Shown here one piece after another: positions 45,376 through 56,402 of a stretch of DNA of 64,000 nucleotides (within the stretch, counting starts at the first letter, position 1; each line of letters opens with the position of its first letter). A model generated the notes under the pieces. That model did no database searches. It worked only from the letters and a program-made list of their open reading frames with translations, and was not told the origin of the DNA. The stretch is taken from the NCBI GenBank assembly GCA_947650285.1, contig CANTFL010001244.1, positions 737,971 through 801,970 on the forward strand, written 5' to 3'. Made by a program: the position numbers and the translations under genes. Source of the DNA: Hyaloperonospora brassicae. Taxonomy: Eukaryota; Oomycota; Peronosporomycetes; Peronosporales; Peronosporaceae.

Positions 45376-48300
45376 ATGGCCGGACCACCGCACTTCGACC
45401 GCCACCGCTCGGCACTGCCGCCGCGTGGACAACGAAGTCGTCCTCACAGTAGGGCTCACCAAGACCACGCTCCGAGCTCGACGTTGTTGCTGCGCGCTTT
45501 GCCGCGCACCGTGAACGACGAAATGGTACCGTGCGTGTGTCTCTATTGACAAAACCGCAGTGGAATGGGTACAAGTAGGCTGCACTGTGATTCGCACAAG
45601 TGGTTCGCTGTGGTTGCCCACACCAAATAGCACCTCATGGTGTCACATACCAATTGACCGTCGCGACTGCTCTTGACCGTTTGTGTGGCTCCAGATTCTG
45701 AGCGCGTTGCAACGTTTTCGACCGTTACACGCTCGAGTGGTGTACGATGAGGTGCTCAGCATATCGCATTGCTTGGTCTATGCGATGTACGGCACATGTT
45801 GAGTGTTTTCGTTGCTCTGTTGAAGGTTTCTGGAGACTCTCGTGGGTTCGCCTACGTGGACTTTGAGTCGGTGGAAAATGCCATGGACGCCATGCGTGCT
45901 TTTGGTACGCTTCCGCTACTTTGGTTTACGTTAATGCAGAGCTGACAAGGACCTAATTGTGTCTACAGAAGTAGAGGCTCTGGTGCTAGAGGATCGTGCA
46001 GTGGACGTCAAGTACACGGACGGGTGTCGTCGGGACGCTGACTCTGGTCGACCGAAAGGCTTGACTGCAGGCTCTCGACACCAGACACCACACTATGAAA
46101 GTCAGCGCCAAGAAGAAGAAGAAGAAGAAGGAAGCTGGCAACCGCGGTCAGACTGGATGTGCGACGATGTGAGTCATTCCTGCGATCGGTCTTTGGTTGT
46201 AGATCATTGAGTGACGTGCTTGTCATGGCAGTGCAATGTGACGAACTGGGCTCGTCGAGCAAGCTGTGTTCAGTGCAAAGCACCTAAGACAGCTCGTACA
46301 AAAGATGTTCCGGAAACGGCAGCATATCGAGCGGAGCACATGCGGGGTCGTGACAATTCTTACGGCGAAGAAAGATCAGGGAGCAGCAGGTCATTGCTTG
46401 GTACTTCGTCAAGGGATAGTGGGCTGGCTTTGCACAGACGAGAAGACCGTGCCAACGGTGGTCTGAGTATCCCTCCATCGCGAGTGCTTGTAGTGCGCAT
46501 GCTTCCGCCCGCTATTGAAGAAGGCGAGGTGCGTATATGCTCGTGATCTGAGCGTATCGTATCTGACTGGAGTGGACGCTACTATAGCTTCACGTGGCAT
46601 TCGCGGAGTTCGACGGTGTTCAGGACATCCGTCTCATTCGAGACCGCGTCACGAAGTTATCACGAGGGTTCGGCTTTATCGAGTTCCGCGACGTCGAAGT
46701 ACGGTCCTGTGCCGTGTTTCTTGCTAGAGCTGTTCTGACGTGCAAATGTGATCGTCATAATGTTGGGTTGTCATTGTGTGAAGGCCGCGACAAACGCCTT
46801 GAAGAAATCCGAAGGCTTTACTGTGCAAAACAATCGCGTCGAGATATCGTATGCGCGCGATACTCTCTCCAACAGATCACGCTATTCGCCATACGCGCCT
46901 CAAGAGTTGCGCACTGGTAGCTCCTTGGCAGTCACCGCGTTAGAGCAAGCTCAGTGGTCGCTTTCACAGGGACGCGGAGCGGACGTGGCGCAAAATGATC
47001 AGGTGAACGCACGTTGCATTTTTTCTGTTTGCCATGCTGGCGACATGTTCGTCCCGGGAGTACGCAACAAGTATCTAATCTTCAAGGTGTCACTTCTCCT
47101 GCCACACACATGTGCAACGGCTGCACCATCCGGCTATTTCTGACCATGATCCTCAGCAGAGCAGCGTCGCGGCAGACGTCAGCGCGTTGTTGGATAGCGC
47201 TGCAGCTCAAGTGGTTCCTCAGTTCGAAGAACCGAAGAAACCGTGGCCAGCACCGTTCGAGACAGCAGGCGGCAACTACGTGTATGTAGGCGAGAATGGT
47301 TTGTACTGGGACCCAGACAGCTTGTTCTACTATGATCCACCTACCAGGGTATACTACAACTCGTTCACAGGCACGTACTACCAGTGCGTGAACCCTGCGA
47401 GTTGTGGAGCAGCAGCATTCCAGGAGTTTGTGCCGCCTCTGCCTGTCGACGACGAAGCATACCAAGAAGCATGTACAGCTGTAGCAGTAGCGAACAAGCC
47501 AGCGTTGAGCATGTCGCTCAAAAAGGACAAGAAGAAGACTTCAGGTATATCGTTCAGTATCAAGACCACTGCTTTCACCTCGACATCGCTGGCTTCGAGC
47601 AAGGCTAGCTCGATGAAGAGCAGTGTCGGTGCGATTCCTGCTGCTGCTGTCAATGTTGCTAGTGGGTTGAAGCGCAAGAGTGCAGGCGATATCGCGAAGT
47701 GGTCACAGCGACAGCAAGAAGCAAAGAAAAAGAAGAGTGAAGATGTCGGTAGCACACCTGTCCAGCATCAACAGCAGCTGCGTGGTGGACCGCCAGCTGT
47801 TTCGACTGCTGACCGTGGCGAGGCCACAAAGTCTGTGGATTCTTCGCAGCAACGAGCAGCGGCCAGTGCTGTCAATAGCGCTGTGGATTCTGTCATTCAT
47901 GCGCTGACCGACGTCCCACAAGAAGCACCCATTTGTCTGGTGAGAGGTACCATGACCGATGTTGCGTTAGACGGAGCTGACCTTGTGCCGTGTTTGTTTG
48001 TAACGTGTAGCTCTGTAGACGGAAGTTTGGATCTCTAGACATATTGCGCAAACACGAAACGCTGTCCAAGTTGCACATGGCCAACTTGGCTAAGGCGAAA
48101 GAGAACAAGCAGCACATCGCTGCACAACAGCGTGAACATGAAATCGAGATGCAGCAGCTTGCCAAGAAACAGCGTCAAGACAAGAACGCGCCATGTTCTG
48201 CACCCGTCGGAACAGATCGGTGGAGCGCTACCACTGCAGCTATCAAAGTCGATCCTGAGCCTACTCTGGAGTCCGGCATTGGTGGCAAGATGCTGAAGAT

Positions 48301-48505
48301 GATGGGCTGGAAAAGCGGCGAGGGTCTCGGGAAGCACAACACAGGCATCACTGCTCCAATTGAAGCTACGAGCGGTCGGAGCGATCTAGCCGGTCTGGGA
48401 TGTAAGGCACCACTTTCAGCCTCGGTAGACCTCTCGGATGCCACCTCGGACAAAGAACGCCGCCAGCGACTGGCTCGTGCTCGGTACGAAGCTGACAGTG
48501 CATAA
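45376..48505 (+). CDS. RBM5: RBM5/RBM10-like splicing factor (RRM, RanBP2 finger, RRM, OCRE, C2H2, G-patch)
   Basis: Nine exons: 45376..45525, 45695..45751, 45826..45904, 45969..46168, 46232..46528, 46588..46698, 46784..47002, 47157..47939 and 48011..48505. All phases agree and give 796 residues. RRM1 is split over exons 1-4 (TLLLRALPRT; SRGFAYVDF). A RanBP2 zinc finger follows (DWMCDDCNVTNWARRASCVQC), then RRM2 (RVLVVRMLPP; SRGFGFIEF), OCRE (about 407-448, NYVYVGENGLYWDPDSLFYY), a C2H2 finger rebuilt by the last join (CLLCRRKF...HETLSKLH, 631-652) and a G-patch (MGWKSGEGLGKHN, about 722-762). This is the full RBM5/6/10 architecture; these nuclear proteins regulate 3' splice-site choice and exon skipping. 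The OCRE exon could start at 47160 instead of 47157. Introns of 59-169 bp (eight) contrast with mostly intronless neighbours. Confidence 0.92.
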
Positions 48506-48687
48506 GTCAAGAGTAGAAGAACAGACTTCCTAGAAGCGCGTGACAGCATGCAAGAAATGGGACTGTCGCATATTGCCTTGCATTGTTATCGGAAAAAAAA
48601 TGTGGCTATCAGCGACCTCCGTTCATCGGCTCCCAGTCATAGCTGCCTGCTGTTCGCTCACTACGTACGGATAGAGGAGGCTGCAAG

Positions 48688-49836
48688 TCAGAGCAATTTC
48701 TGCACAGCGCTCTTGAGCAGTGACTTCTTGTATCCCGAAATCTTCTCGTGGACCTCCTTGCCATGCTTAAAGAAGCGGAACTCCGGGTACGCACCAACCT
48801 CGAGCTCGTCCTTGAGCTTCTCCACTTCCGGAACCGACACGTCGAGCTTCGCAAACGTCACTTCAGGGTGCGCTTCCGCCAGACTCACCACCGTGGGTTC
48901 AATCTGCGCGCACTTGCCGCACCACGGCGCCATAAAGTCGGCAACGACGGGCTTGCCGCTCTGAATGAGCTCCTGAAACTGCGCCTTTGTCTTGACAAGC
49001 GTCAACGCAGCACTTGCTGCCTCGTCGTCGTCCTCAGCCGCCTCTTTGATCGACGAAAAGTACTCGTAGCTACTCGTTGGCGTCGCCTTGATCGTCTTGT
49101 CGCCTGGCTGCCAATTGGCAGGACACACTTCGCCGTGCTCTTCGACAAACTGCAGGGCTTTGAGCAGCCGCAGCGTCTCGTCCACGCTGCGCCCAATGGG
49201 CATGTTGTTGATCGTAATCTGCTGCAGCACACCCTGTTTGTCCATGATAAAGAGACCGCGGAGCGCCACGCCGTCCTGCTCCACGAGCACGCCGTACTTG
49301 GCCGAAATGAGCTTCGTCAGGTCCGAGACAATGGGAATGTCCATCTTGCCCAGTCCGCCCTTCTGCCGCGGCAAGCGCGTCCACGCCAAGTGGCTCTCGG
49401 GCGAGTCGCACGACACGGCAATCAATTGCGTGTTCAGCGCGCGAAAGTCCGCCGCGCGGTCGTTGAACGCAATGATCTCGGTCGGACACACGTAGGTAAA
49501 GTCTTTGGGGTAGAAAAAGAGCACCACGTATTGCCCCAAATACGAGTCCAGCGTGACGTCGGTAATTTCCCCGTTAACAACTGCTTTCGCGGTGAAGCGA
49601 GGGGCCTGTTTCTGCACCCGCGCAGCGACAGGCGGATACTCTATAAACGAATACTCGTCGTCGTCGTCGTCGTCGTCGTCGAACCCCGTGGTGGCGAACG
49701 CGCGCGAGGTCGCGGGAGACGGCAACGTGGCCGCACTCGTGTGCCTGGCAACAAACGGAGCAGCGCGTTCGAGCGACGGCACCGTGGCACGCGTCCGCGC
49801 CAACGAGACGCGACGGACGATCTGTAGGACTCGCAT
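48688..49836 (-). CDS. Peroxiredoxin-thioredoxin fusion, probably mitochondrial
   Basis: A single exon of 382 residues from the ATG at 49836 (MRVLQIVRRVSLARTRATVP), a strongly basic, acid-free start typical of mitochondrial import. Residues 68-265 are a 2-Cys peroxiredoxin: FTYVCPTE with peroxidatic Cys117, the GGLG loop (160-163), GEVCPANW with resolving Cys238, and a YF pair (259-260). GGLG plus YF marks eukaryotic peroxiredoxins sensitive to overoxidation. After an acidic linker, residues 278-382 are a thioredoxin domain with APWCGKC (Cys306, Cys309) and the cis-proline segment AYPEFRFF. The enzyme likely reduces peroxides with its own attached reductant. A run of eight aspartates lies at 53-60, just after the targeting region. 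It is convergent with the RBM5-like gene, 182 bp away. Confidence 0.93.
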   Translation of the reverse strand: MRVLQIVRRVSLARTRATVPSLERAAPFVARHTSAATLPSPATSRAFATTGFDDDDDDDDEYSFIEYPPVAARVQKQAPRFTAKAVVNGEITDVTLDSYLGQYVVLFFYPKDFTYVCPTEIIAFNDRAADFRALNTQLIAVSCDSPESHLAWTRLPRQKGGLGKMDIPIVSDLTKLISAKYGVLVEQDGVALRGLFIMDKQGVLQQITINNMPIGRSVDETLRLLKALQFVEEHGEVCPANWQPGDKTIKATPTSSYEYFSSIKEAAEDDDEAASAALTLVKTKAQFQELIQSGKPVVADFMAPWCGKCAQIEPTVVSLAEAHPEVTFAKLDVSVPEVEKLKDELEVGAYPEFRFFKHGKEVHEKISGYKKSLLKSAVQKLL

Positions 49837-50720
49837 TATTCGTATTGAGAGGTGAGGGATCGAGCGGATTACTAGGGTTTTTCGAGAAATGAATGGACGG
49901 AGGGGAGCGACCGAGCACGAAACGGGGGGGTGGGGCACTGAGGTTTTTTCTTGTGCTCTCTCTCTCTCTCTCTTCTCTCAGTTGTGACATGTCGCAGTGG
50001 ATGTGATGGGGACTTTCGGTGTCGTTGGGCGCAGCCGCCAACGGACGGTCTGTTTTCTGTACAGATCGCGTCGGACTTTTTGCGGCGCAAACAGGTGCTA
50101 GAGACGACGAGAGTGTGTAGGCGATGTTGCGCGAATGTGCACCCGCCCGTTTTGACAGCTTGCGAGCAGGTGCTCGTCGGCGATACTGTAAACATTCAGT
50201 TAGTTGCACGCGGAAGTTGTCGTCTCGAATGAGACGTAGAGTGAGTGATCTGCAGCTGCTTCTCACTCCCCCCCCTCTCTCTATCTCTCTCTCTCTCACA
50301 CTCACCGACGCTTTTAAAACACGAGTAACACGGCGACTACTTCCGCAGGCCGAAAAGACAGAAATAGTTGAATCTGTCTGATTTGACAAGTTCACAGTCT
50401 GCAACGGCTATGCAGTGGCGCCCTGCCGCCTCTTTTCCGAATGGTGTCACACTGTAACTCCATACATTCTGATCGCGATATGCAGCGCGTCACTGTGCTG
50501 CAATGACACTGAATCGATGAGTCGCACGATCTCGTTAGCGCATTATTGAACGACTCCCATCCCATTCCACAGCATCCACATGTTGATGAAGACAGACAGT
50601 CAAATGGGTTCAAAGACTACACAACACCAACGTGGCAGTTGGCCCCATCTAACGTGTACCACACGAACGGAGGAACGCCCCACGCGCCACTTGTTTGCAT
50701 CACGTCGAGCCGTCACAGCG

Positions 50721-50768
<48 letters not shown>

Positions 50769-50828
50769 CCGCCGCCGCCGCCTCTGAGCTCTCCTGCCAC
50801 TGACTGTACCACGCGACGCGCACCCACA
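49837..50828. other. Divergent promoter region of Prx-Trx and EMC6 genes
   Basis: About 1 kb with CT runs near 49957-49975, 50274-50297 and, immediately before EMC6, 50721-50766. No coding region is recognised. Confidence 0.55.
50721..50766. repeat. CT microsatellite upstream of EMC6
   Basis: About 23 CT units followed by GCC repeats, ending roughly 60 bp before the EMC6 start codon, so it probably lies in the 5' leader or core promoter. Confidence 0.95.
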
Positions 50829-51161
50829 ATGGAAGCGCTCCAGGACAAGAAAGTCGACTTCTTCTCGATGGACAACATGAAGCACAACGAAAAGGCCGTC
50901 GAGTACGTCCACACGGCCATGTGCGTCGTCGCTGGCTGCATCGCAGGCGTCTCGGGCATGACGGGCCTGCAGGGGTTTGGCTTCCTCGCCCTCGCCGACG
51001 TGGTCACGGCCCTGGCGCTCTGGCTCGCGAAGCTCGGCCGGGACGTCCCCGTCTACTTCACCACGAGCACCTTTGCCTTTGTCTTTGCAGGTGTCATGTC
51101 CCAGGCGCTGTCTTTCATTCTCTTCTGGACGCTCGCGTACGGGCTCGTGCATATCTATTGA
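50829..51161 (+). CDS. EMC6: ER membrane protein complex subunit 6
   Basis: A single exon of 110 residues from the ATG at 50829 (MEALQDKKVDFFSMDNM). A short polar N-terminus is followed by paired helices VAGCIAGVSGMTGLQGFGFL and LALADVVTALALWLAKL, then a final helix ending SFILFWTLAYGLVHIY. The G-x-TGL-GF turn and the FWTL-YG-VH-Y ending are characteristic of EMC6, which with EMC3 forms the core insertase cavity for tail-anchored and multipass proteins in the ER. Length matches the family. It is preceded by the CT tract and convergent with prefoldin 5. Confidence 0.95.
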   Translation: MEALQDKKVDFFSMDNMKHNEKAVEYVHTAMCVVAGCIAGVSGMTGLQGFGFLALADVVTALALWLAKLGRDVPVYFTTSTFAFVFAGVMSQALSFILFWTLAYGLVHIY

Positions 51162-51548
51162 CCGCGCCAGTGACCACAGCAGCTGCAGAGCGCGACCGAC
51201 GCCAGAGACAGACCGCACTCGCAGGTGAGGGGGACCACAAGTAGCTCTTTGCTCGCTGTTCAAGAGATGGACCAGACCACAAGTGCTGCTACAGCTGCCT
51301 GCAGACAGATACACACACACACACACACACAAGTGCGGGACTGGTACAAGTAATGTTGCCATATCCCACCCGTGGCAATGACCAGCAGAGGGGAAGGGGG
51401 GGGGGCTAATAAACAACGCATGCACAGGAACCGATACACGCGTTGACTGACTGTGCGCTCTGTCGCTCGTCTCTTGCTCATTACTACTTGCCCCTGCTTC
51501 CTGCTGCTCTGATCGAGGCAGTCGTTGGCGTGTACCGCTCGTTGACGT
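51162..51548. other. Convergent intergenic region
   Basis: 390 bp between EMC6 and prefoldin 5 stops, with a CA run near 51312-51330 and a G run near 51397-51405. No gene is seen. Confidence 0.55.
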
Positions 51549-52001
51549 CTACTTGGCAGGCGGTGCGGCGTGCACCTTTTGCTGCAGGATCAAAAGCACA
51601 GCTTCCAGCATGTTGCGCTTCCCGTCGACAACGGTCTTGAGCTGCTCCGTGTTGTGCTGCAAGAACGCGACTTTCCGGTCCATGAACTGCTCGGCTTTGC
51701 CCATCGACTGCTCGACAAAGTACCCCGTGCCGACATCCACCAGCACGTCGTCCGTGCTCGCGAGTTTGCCAGGAATGAACAAAGAGGCCGTGAGCGGCAC
51801 GAGCACGTCCTTGTGCGAGTCCACCACTGCCGCCATCCTCTGGAGCGCCGTCTTCGACTCGGCGAACCGCAACTGGGCCTCTCGCAGGCCGCTGGAAGAC
51901 GCCGTGAGCTGCTGCAGCTCCTTCTCGAGCTGCGTCTTGAGCGAACTCAGCTGCTCGAGCGACAGGTCCACGAGGTTCACTTCTTTTGACGTCGCGCTCA
52001 T
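51549..52001 (-). CDS. PFDN5: Prefoldin subunit 5
   Basis: A single exon of 150 residues from the ATG at 52001 (MSATSKEVNLVDLSLEQL). Two long coiled-coil helices (about 10-55 and 105-145) flank a beta hairpin region with PLTASLFIPGKL and VLVDVGTGYFVEQSMGKA, the signature of alpha-class prefoldin subunit 5. The hexamer captures unfolded actin and tubulin and passes them to the CCT chaperonin. Length matches the family. A short CT run (52034-52058) and an ACTC run (52117-52176) lie immediately upstream. Confidence 0.95.
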   Translation of the reverse strand: MSATSKEVNLVDLSLEQLSSLKTQLEKELQQLTASSSGLREAQLRFAESKTALQRMAAVVDSHKDVLVPLTASLFIPGKLASTDDVLVDVGTGYFVEQSMGKAEQFMDRKVAFLQHNTEQLKTVVDGKRNMLEAVLLILQQKVHAAPPAK

Positions 52002-52116
52002 GTCGTCGCGTGTGTCGAAAGCCGCCAATCGCTCCTCAACACTCTCACTCTCTCTCTCTCCACTTTCCACTACCACTCAATTACTCCCTCGCGGGCTCTC
52101 AAACTCAATCAATTAG

Positions 52117-52176
52117 TCACTCACTCACCCACTCACTCACTCACTCACTCACTCACTCACTCACTCACTCACTCAC
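52117..52176. repeat. ACTC tetranucleotide run
   Basis: About 14 ACTC units, slightly interrupted, 116-175 bp upstream of the prefoldin 5 start. It marks the right edge of the gene-rich part of the window. Confidence 0.95.
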
Positions 52177-53319
52177 TTCGTCAGTCAGCCAGTCAATGCA
52201 AATTGAGATCAAGATCGGAATCGACGCTGTCCATGTGGCGCCACTTTAGTGCAATGCCAACCAACGAATAACTGGCAGAAGACGTCTCAGCTGCGTCAGC
52301 CGTCGAATAGCGTATTGGTCCACCTCAGCTCCACCTTTCCAGCACTTTCCCTCACCATTGATCGAGTCGCGTCGAGTTGAGCGCAGACGTTTTTCCGACT
52401 CGAACACGTTCATGTCAATGTCGGCCTCGATTCCGCCTCCTTTCGTCGTCGCTCTCCCGTGACAAACTGAGCCTTTCAGGAATCTTGCGAGGCGGCAGGA
52501 CGCCAGCCGTCTCTCGTAGTTGCGACGTCCTTCGTGAAGCTCCTTGTCGCTTATTCACAGATTAGTACTCTGCCATATCCTCATCGTCCTTGTTCGCTCG
52601 CTCGTTCGTTCGTCTGTATCCTCTACTGCCACGACTAGCGAGGGCTCTCCGTTTATGAAAGCTGGAGGAGGCCCATGTATCTCATGCTGCTCTGTCGTGT
52701 CGCCAACACACGCCCGATATCACGCTTCCTTGCAACCGTGGCACTGTCGCTATCAAGTGAGCACTCTGCGCCGTTTCGCATCACACCACTCCAGCGCTAT
52801 GCCTTGAAGTCGCCCTCATCCACTGTAGGCGCTTCGTCGTTCCTGTTGCCGTGTGCTAGCCATCAATCGACAAACGTCGTATAGCATCGTGTTCATGATG
52901 GGCGCGGGAACGCAGTGCACGTACTTCAAACCATCGTGCTGTGCGGCGTCTTCAGCGACCATTACCCCCTCCCTCATCGTCGTCTAGCTCGTGCGGTAGC
53001 ACTAACTACAGTTTGTGCGTAAGCACCAACTGCGAATGACCGTCCGCACGACTTCGTTTCTACTTTATCTGCAGACGTTCAACACCGTCACGTCAGACGT
53101 ACCATCTTCACAACTACCGCGAGCCAAGTTGTTGCAGAGCTCAAGGAGCTTGGAAACGGTGGGCCGCTCCCTTTCCATGTCAGGCCTTAGTGCGAGCGAC
53201 GATAGACCGCAGCATGATGAAGCGTCATGATGATTCAATGGGTCTGAACGCCTCGAAGCGTACTGGAGACGTTAGAATCAAGAAAACCAATCTGCTACGT
53301 ATGAACTCGATCTTCATGC
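52177..53319. other. Gene-poor flank, no gene seen
   Basis: Upstream of prefoldin 5. Open stretches such as 53015..53230 on the plus strand (LPRAKLLQSSRSLE) have no domain; this one may belong to the decayed frame that follows. Confidence 0.45.
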
Positions 53320-53928
53320 GTGGCTCTGCCTACGATGGGCGCTGTTAGCTCGTCGTTATGTAGCGAGTGTAAAGCAGTGTATGTGTACGAAGACGATGTG
53401 GTTACTGCCGAGAAGCGAAAGCAAATGAAAAGTTTACGCATTGCACGCCGCCATCAGTTCGTTGGCTCAATCGCAGTGTATCATATTGACACGCCTAACG
53501 GCATGGGCGAAATTTGGACCGAAGAAGAGGTAGCGTAGCGGTAGTGAGATCACCTGATTGCCGTGGATGTTGTGTTTCTCCGTAAGCAACTCGTAGCTGG
53601 ATATTCCTATCGAACTTGCCTCAGCCAGCTCGAAAACGAGTCCATCTCGAACGGCTCATACGTAGAGGAACAGTCTCAATCGATGGTACCTCTTTATCGC
53701 GCGGTCAAGCGGCTGCAAAGCGATTGTGAGTACTATGTGTTTGCTATCAACGAGGCATCGGGTTCGCAACAGAAACGTCACCGGATGCGTCAGCTGGGCA
53801 GAATCAGCGCGCATCTCGAACGTCAAAGGAGCTCTACAGAGCGTACTGGTGAAGCGGCCGACGCTACCAGGTGTGGCACGTTTACTGACATACCCAGTAG
53901 GGCAATGATGGAGGTTGCTGCTACATGA
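53320..53928 (+). pseudogene. Decayed open frame, family unknown
   Basis: One plus-strand frame is open from 53320 to 53928 apart from a cluster of stops at about 53536-53547. It reads SLCSECKAVYVYEDDVVTAE before the stops and LYRAVKRLQSDCEYYVFAI after them. The CxxC pair near the start could be a remnant of a zinc finger, but the pattern is incomplete. A further stretch in another frame follows at 53915..54163. No family is recognised; chance is possible, but the mixed amphipathic composition is coding-like. Confidence 0.25.
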
Positions 53929-54163
53929 TGCCAAACATGCGCTGTCGTTAAGCCGAAGCGTCAGGAAGCAAAGGTGGTGCGCCCAACTGCCATATCGGTT
54001 CGTATATGCGCTCGGGATGTCGGTCCCAGTCGTGACTGCAGGAGCTGCGACGTTGCTGACGCCAAATGGAGGTGCACGTGAGGACCCGGACGAGCAGATC
54101 AGGTGCACGTCACCACTGCACGTGCCGACTAGCCCCGCTACTTGGCAGTCAAAGTTTGGCTGA

Positions 54164-55732
54164 CCACGCTAGACTTACACTCGCTCCAATCCTTCGTGTT
54201 CCAACAAACAGACTGAGAGACCTATCAGATGTCTGACTCCTCCACTCCGTATACATCATCCACCTCCTCATCACACACGCATCAACGCAGCTCGCACGTC
54301 AACTTTAGCAAGTGTGGTTGTGGTACTACTGCGCGGTGTGATCCAAATGGTGGTCTAGTGTTTCGACATTCGTGTCATGTGGCTGTATCGCACAGCGGGT
54401 GACTAAACTGATGTAAATGCAGAGCACGTGTAGTTGCTTCACGTTTCACTTTGATCGCTTGCACTTCATCTCGGACGTTACATTGTCGATTCGCAGCCAG
54501 CCATACCCATCGATCTACAGACGACTGCTGCGAAACTGGCTTAGCTGACACTCGCCACTCGGTAAACATAAAAACACGAAGCTTGCAGATGTCTACTCGA
54601 CAAATGATACTGGCCTGCACCCCATTCACAAGCGACTATTTGTTATTGTGTGAATACTGTCGCTGGCTTCAGGGACACGCACGCTTTTGATGCTAGCGCA
54701 CCAGTCGATCCGCCTGTAGCCCATGCACGAAAACGACTGGGTTTTGTGACACACTCGTTTTCGGTGGACAGTTGGATGCATCTCTTCCAGCTTGTAGGTG
54801 CAGGTGCTTGCACGCAGATCATCAACCCTTTGAGCAAAGTTGATATCTCACTACATCTTGCTTTACGCGATTCCCGCAGCGATCCACCGACACGCTGTCA
54901 CTCACATCGCGTCCGCTTCAAGAAGTTGCTGTGTCTGTTCTGCATGATGCAACTGCCTTTAGGCGCTGGTCGTTGCTTCACATTTTGCTCGTTATTGCGC
55001 GTACATCGAAGTTTGCATTGCGTCCAGTCTTTTGCCACATCTGTCTAGCTAACTATAATTGTGTCAGTGATCTAAGGACGGTGACCCTGTGGCTACATAG
55101 GTTCGCTGCGAAAAGGCGTCGCTGTCAATTCTATTGAAATGAACAGATTCCGTTGTCTTGGTCCACGCAAAATGCTCCTTTCTGCTTCGAAAAGTATGAT
55201 CCATTGATCGAGTGGTACTAGCGCATTTTTTTATTCACCATTGAACACACACGCGAAAACGCACGTGTTGTGTGGGATTGAATGAGGCCGGGCCTCCGGC
55301 ACGCTTATCAGTACAAACAGAGCTGTGCTTCTTTTATTATCGGGGCGAAGCGGGGCCTGGATACTTCCGAGAAACCCAATGTTTGGCTTCTGCAGCGAAC
55401 CGGTCAGATCCACTGCCATCTTCTAGGCGGTCTGTCATATTCGAAAAGACTTTTGAGACAAGGCACTAGCGAACCAAGCTCCGACGCGTTTTGCTTACCG
55501 TGTCTAGCAGAACCTCAATCGGTTATATCGTATATGCCGAAACGATACGAGCCCGTTTCATGTCATTGAACCCGGAATGGGTCAATGTGAATATTACCTT
55601 GATTGATGACATTCTTTATCATTTACCTTGCCGAGTCAATATAGAGACGATTATAGCTTCGTAGGCAATACCGAGGCTGTTCCACTCATTGTTTGATATA
55701 GACCATCGTGTCAACCAATTAAATTACCAAAT
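54164..55732. other. Gene-poor flank, no gene seen
   Basis: AT content rises through this stretch. Short open frames at 54650..55048 and 55282..55569 on the plus strand show no recognisable domain. They may be fragments of mobile elements. Confidence 0.45.
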
Positions 55733-55990
55733 GCTGCTAGATGCGCGCAACGAGTGGTGAGCAAGAAACTCACATATGAGATTGTAGTTGAATATGGTTA
55801 GATTAAGGCATAGATGGTTTATTAAAGAAACATAAATGTATTGAATACAGATCTACTTTTTCCTCAGACAGAGCCATCGAGTTCTGTTTCCTTCAATTGC
55901 GCTTCCTCACCACGTGTACGTGACGTTAGAAGAACGAAGCCTTGTGTTAAGTCTACACAAGATCTTGCCAGTCATCTGGCAAGAAGCGTG
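55733..55990 (+). repeat. Diverged direct repeat, copy A (possible LTR)
   Basis: Begins at GCTGCTAGATGCGCGCAA (55733-55750), which is repeated exactly at 62321-62338. The following 250 bp keep recognisable order with copy B: a GTTGTAGTTTAAT-like segment, an ACTTTTTCCTCAGAC segment and CAGTCATCTGG. A perfect 9 bp hairpin (55963-55971 with 55976-55984) surrounds the last block. Direct orientation about 6.6 kb apart suggests old LTRs or two members of one dispersed family; no polymerase or integrase domain is seen between them. Confidence 0.6.
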
Positions 55991-56207
55991 CCCTGTTACA
56001 GCTCCAGCTACATTTCTTGCATCAACACCCGCATATGAGCTTTTTCGCTCTTTCTGTAGAACTTGACGTGTATGTCGTTCACATTATAATCTCGGTATCT
56101 CGGCTCCAAGCCACGCCAGACTTTCTTCAGATCCTAAATACTACAAATCTAAATGGTTATTAATTGCTCATACTACACGGTAGCAACCCATCGTTTCGCC
56201 TTACCGA

Positions 56208-56283
56208 TCGCAGCAGTTGAAGTAAAAATTGCTGCAGTAGTAAATGTAGCCGCAGTAGTAACAATCGCAGCAGTAGCCAAAAA
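56208..56283 (+). repeat. Imperfect GCAGTA hexamer repeat
   Basis: Decayed repeats of GCAGTA/GCAGCA, giving an Ala-Val-rich open frame that is not believed to be coding. Confidence 0.6.
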
Positions 56284-56402
56284 ATCAGCATCGATTGCAG
56301 CACCTGTTAATCTAATATGCCGTCCGAGCACAACGATCACGTCATCATATGGACTGTATGTAACGGGGCACCGACGACTACTGGTCAACCAGTACGGAGT
56401 TT

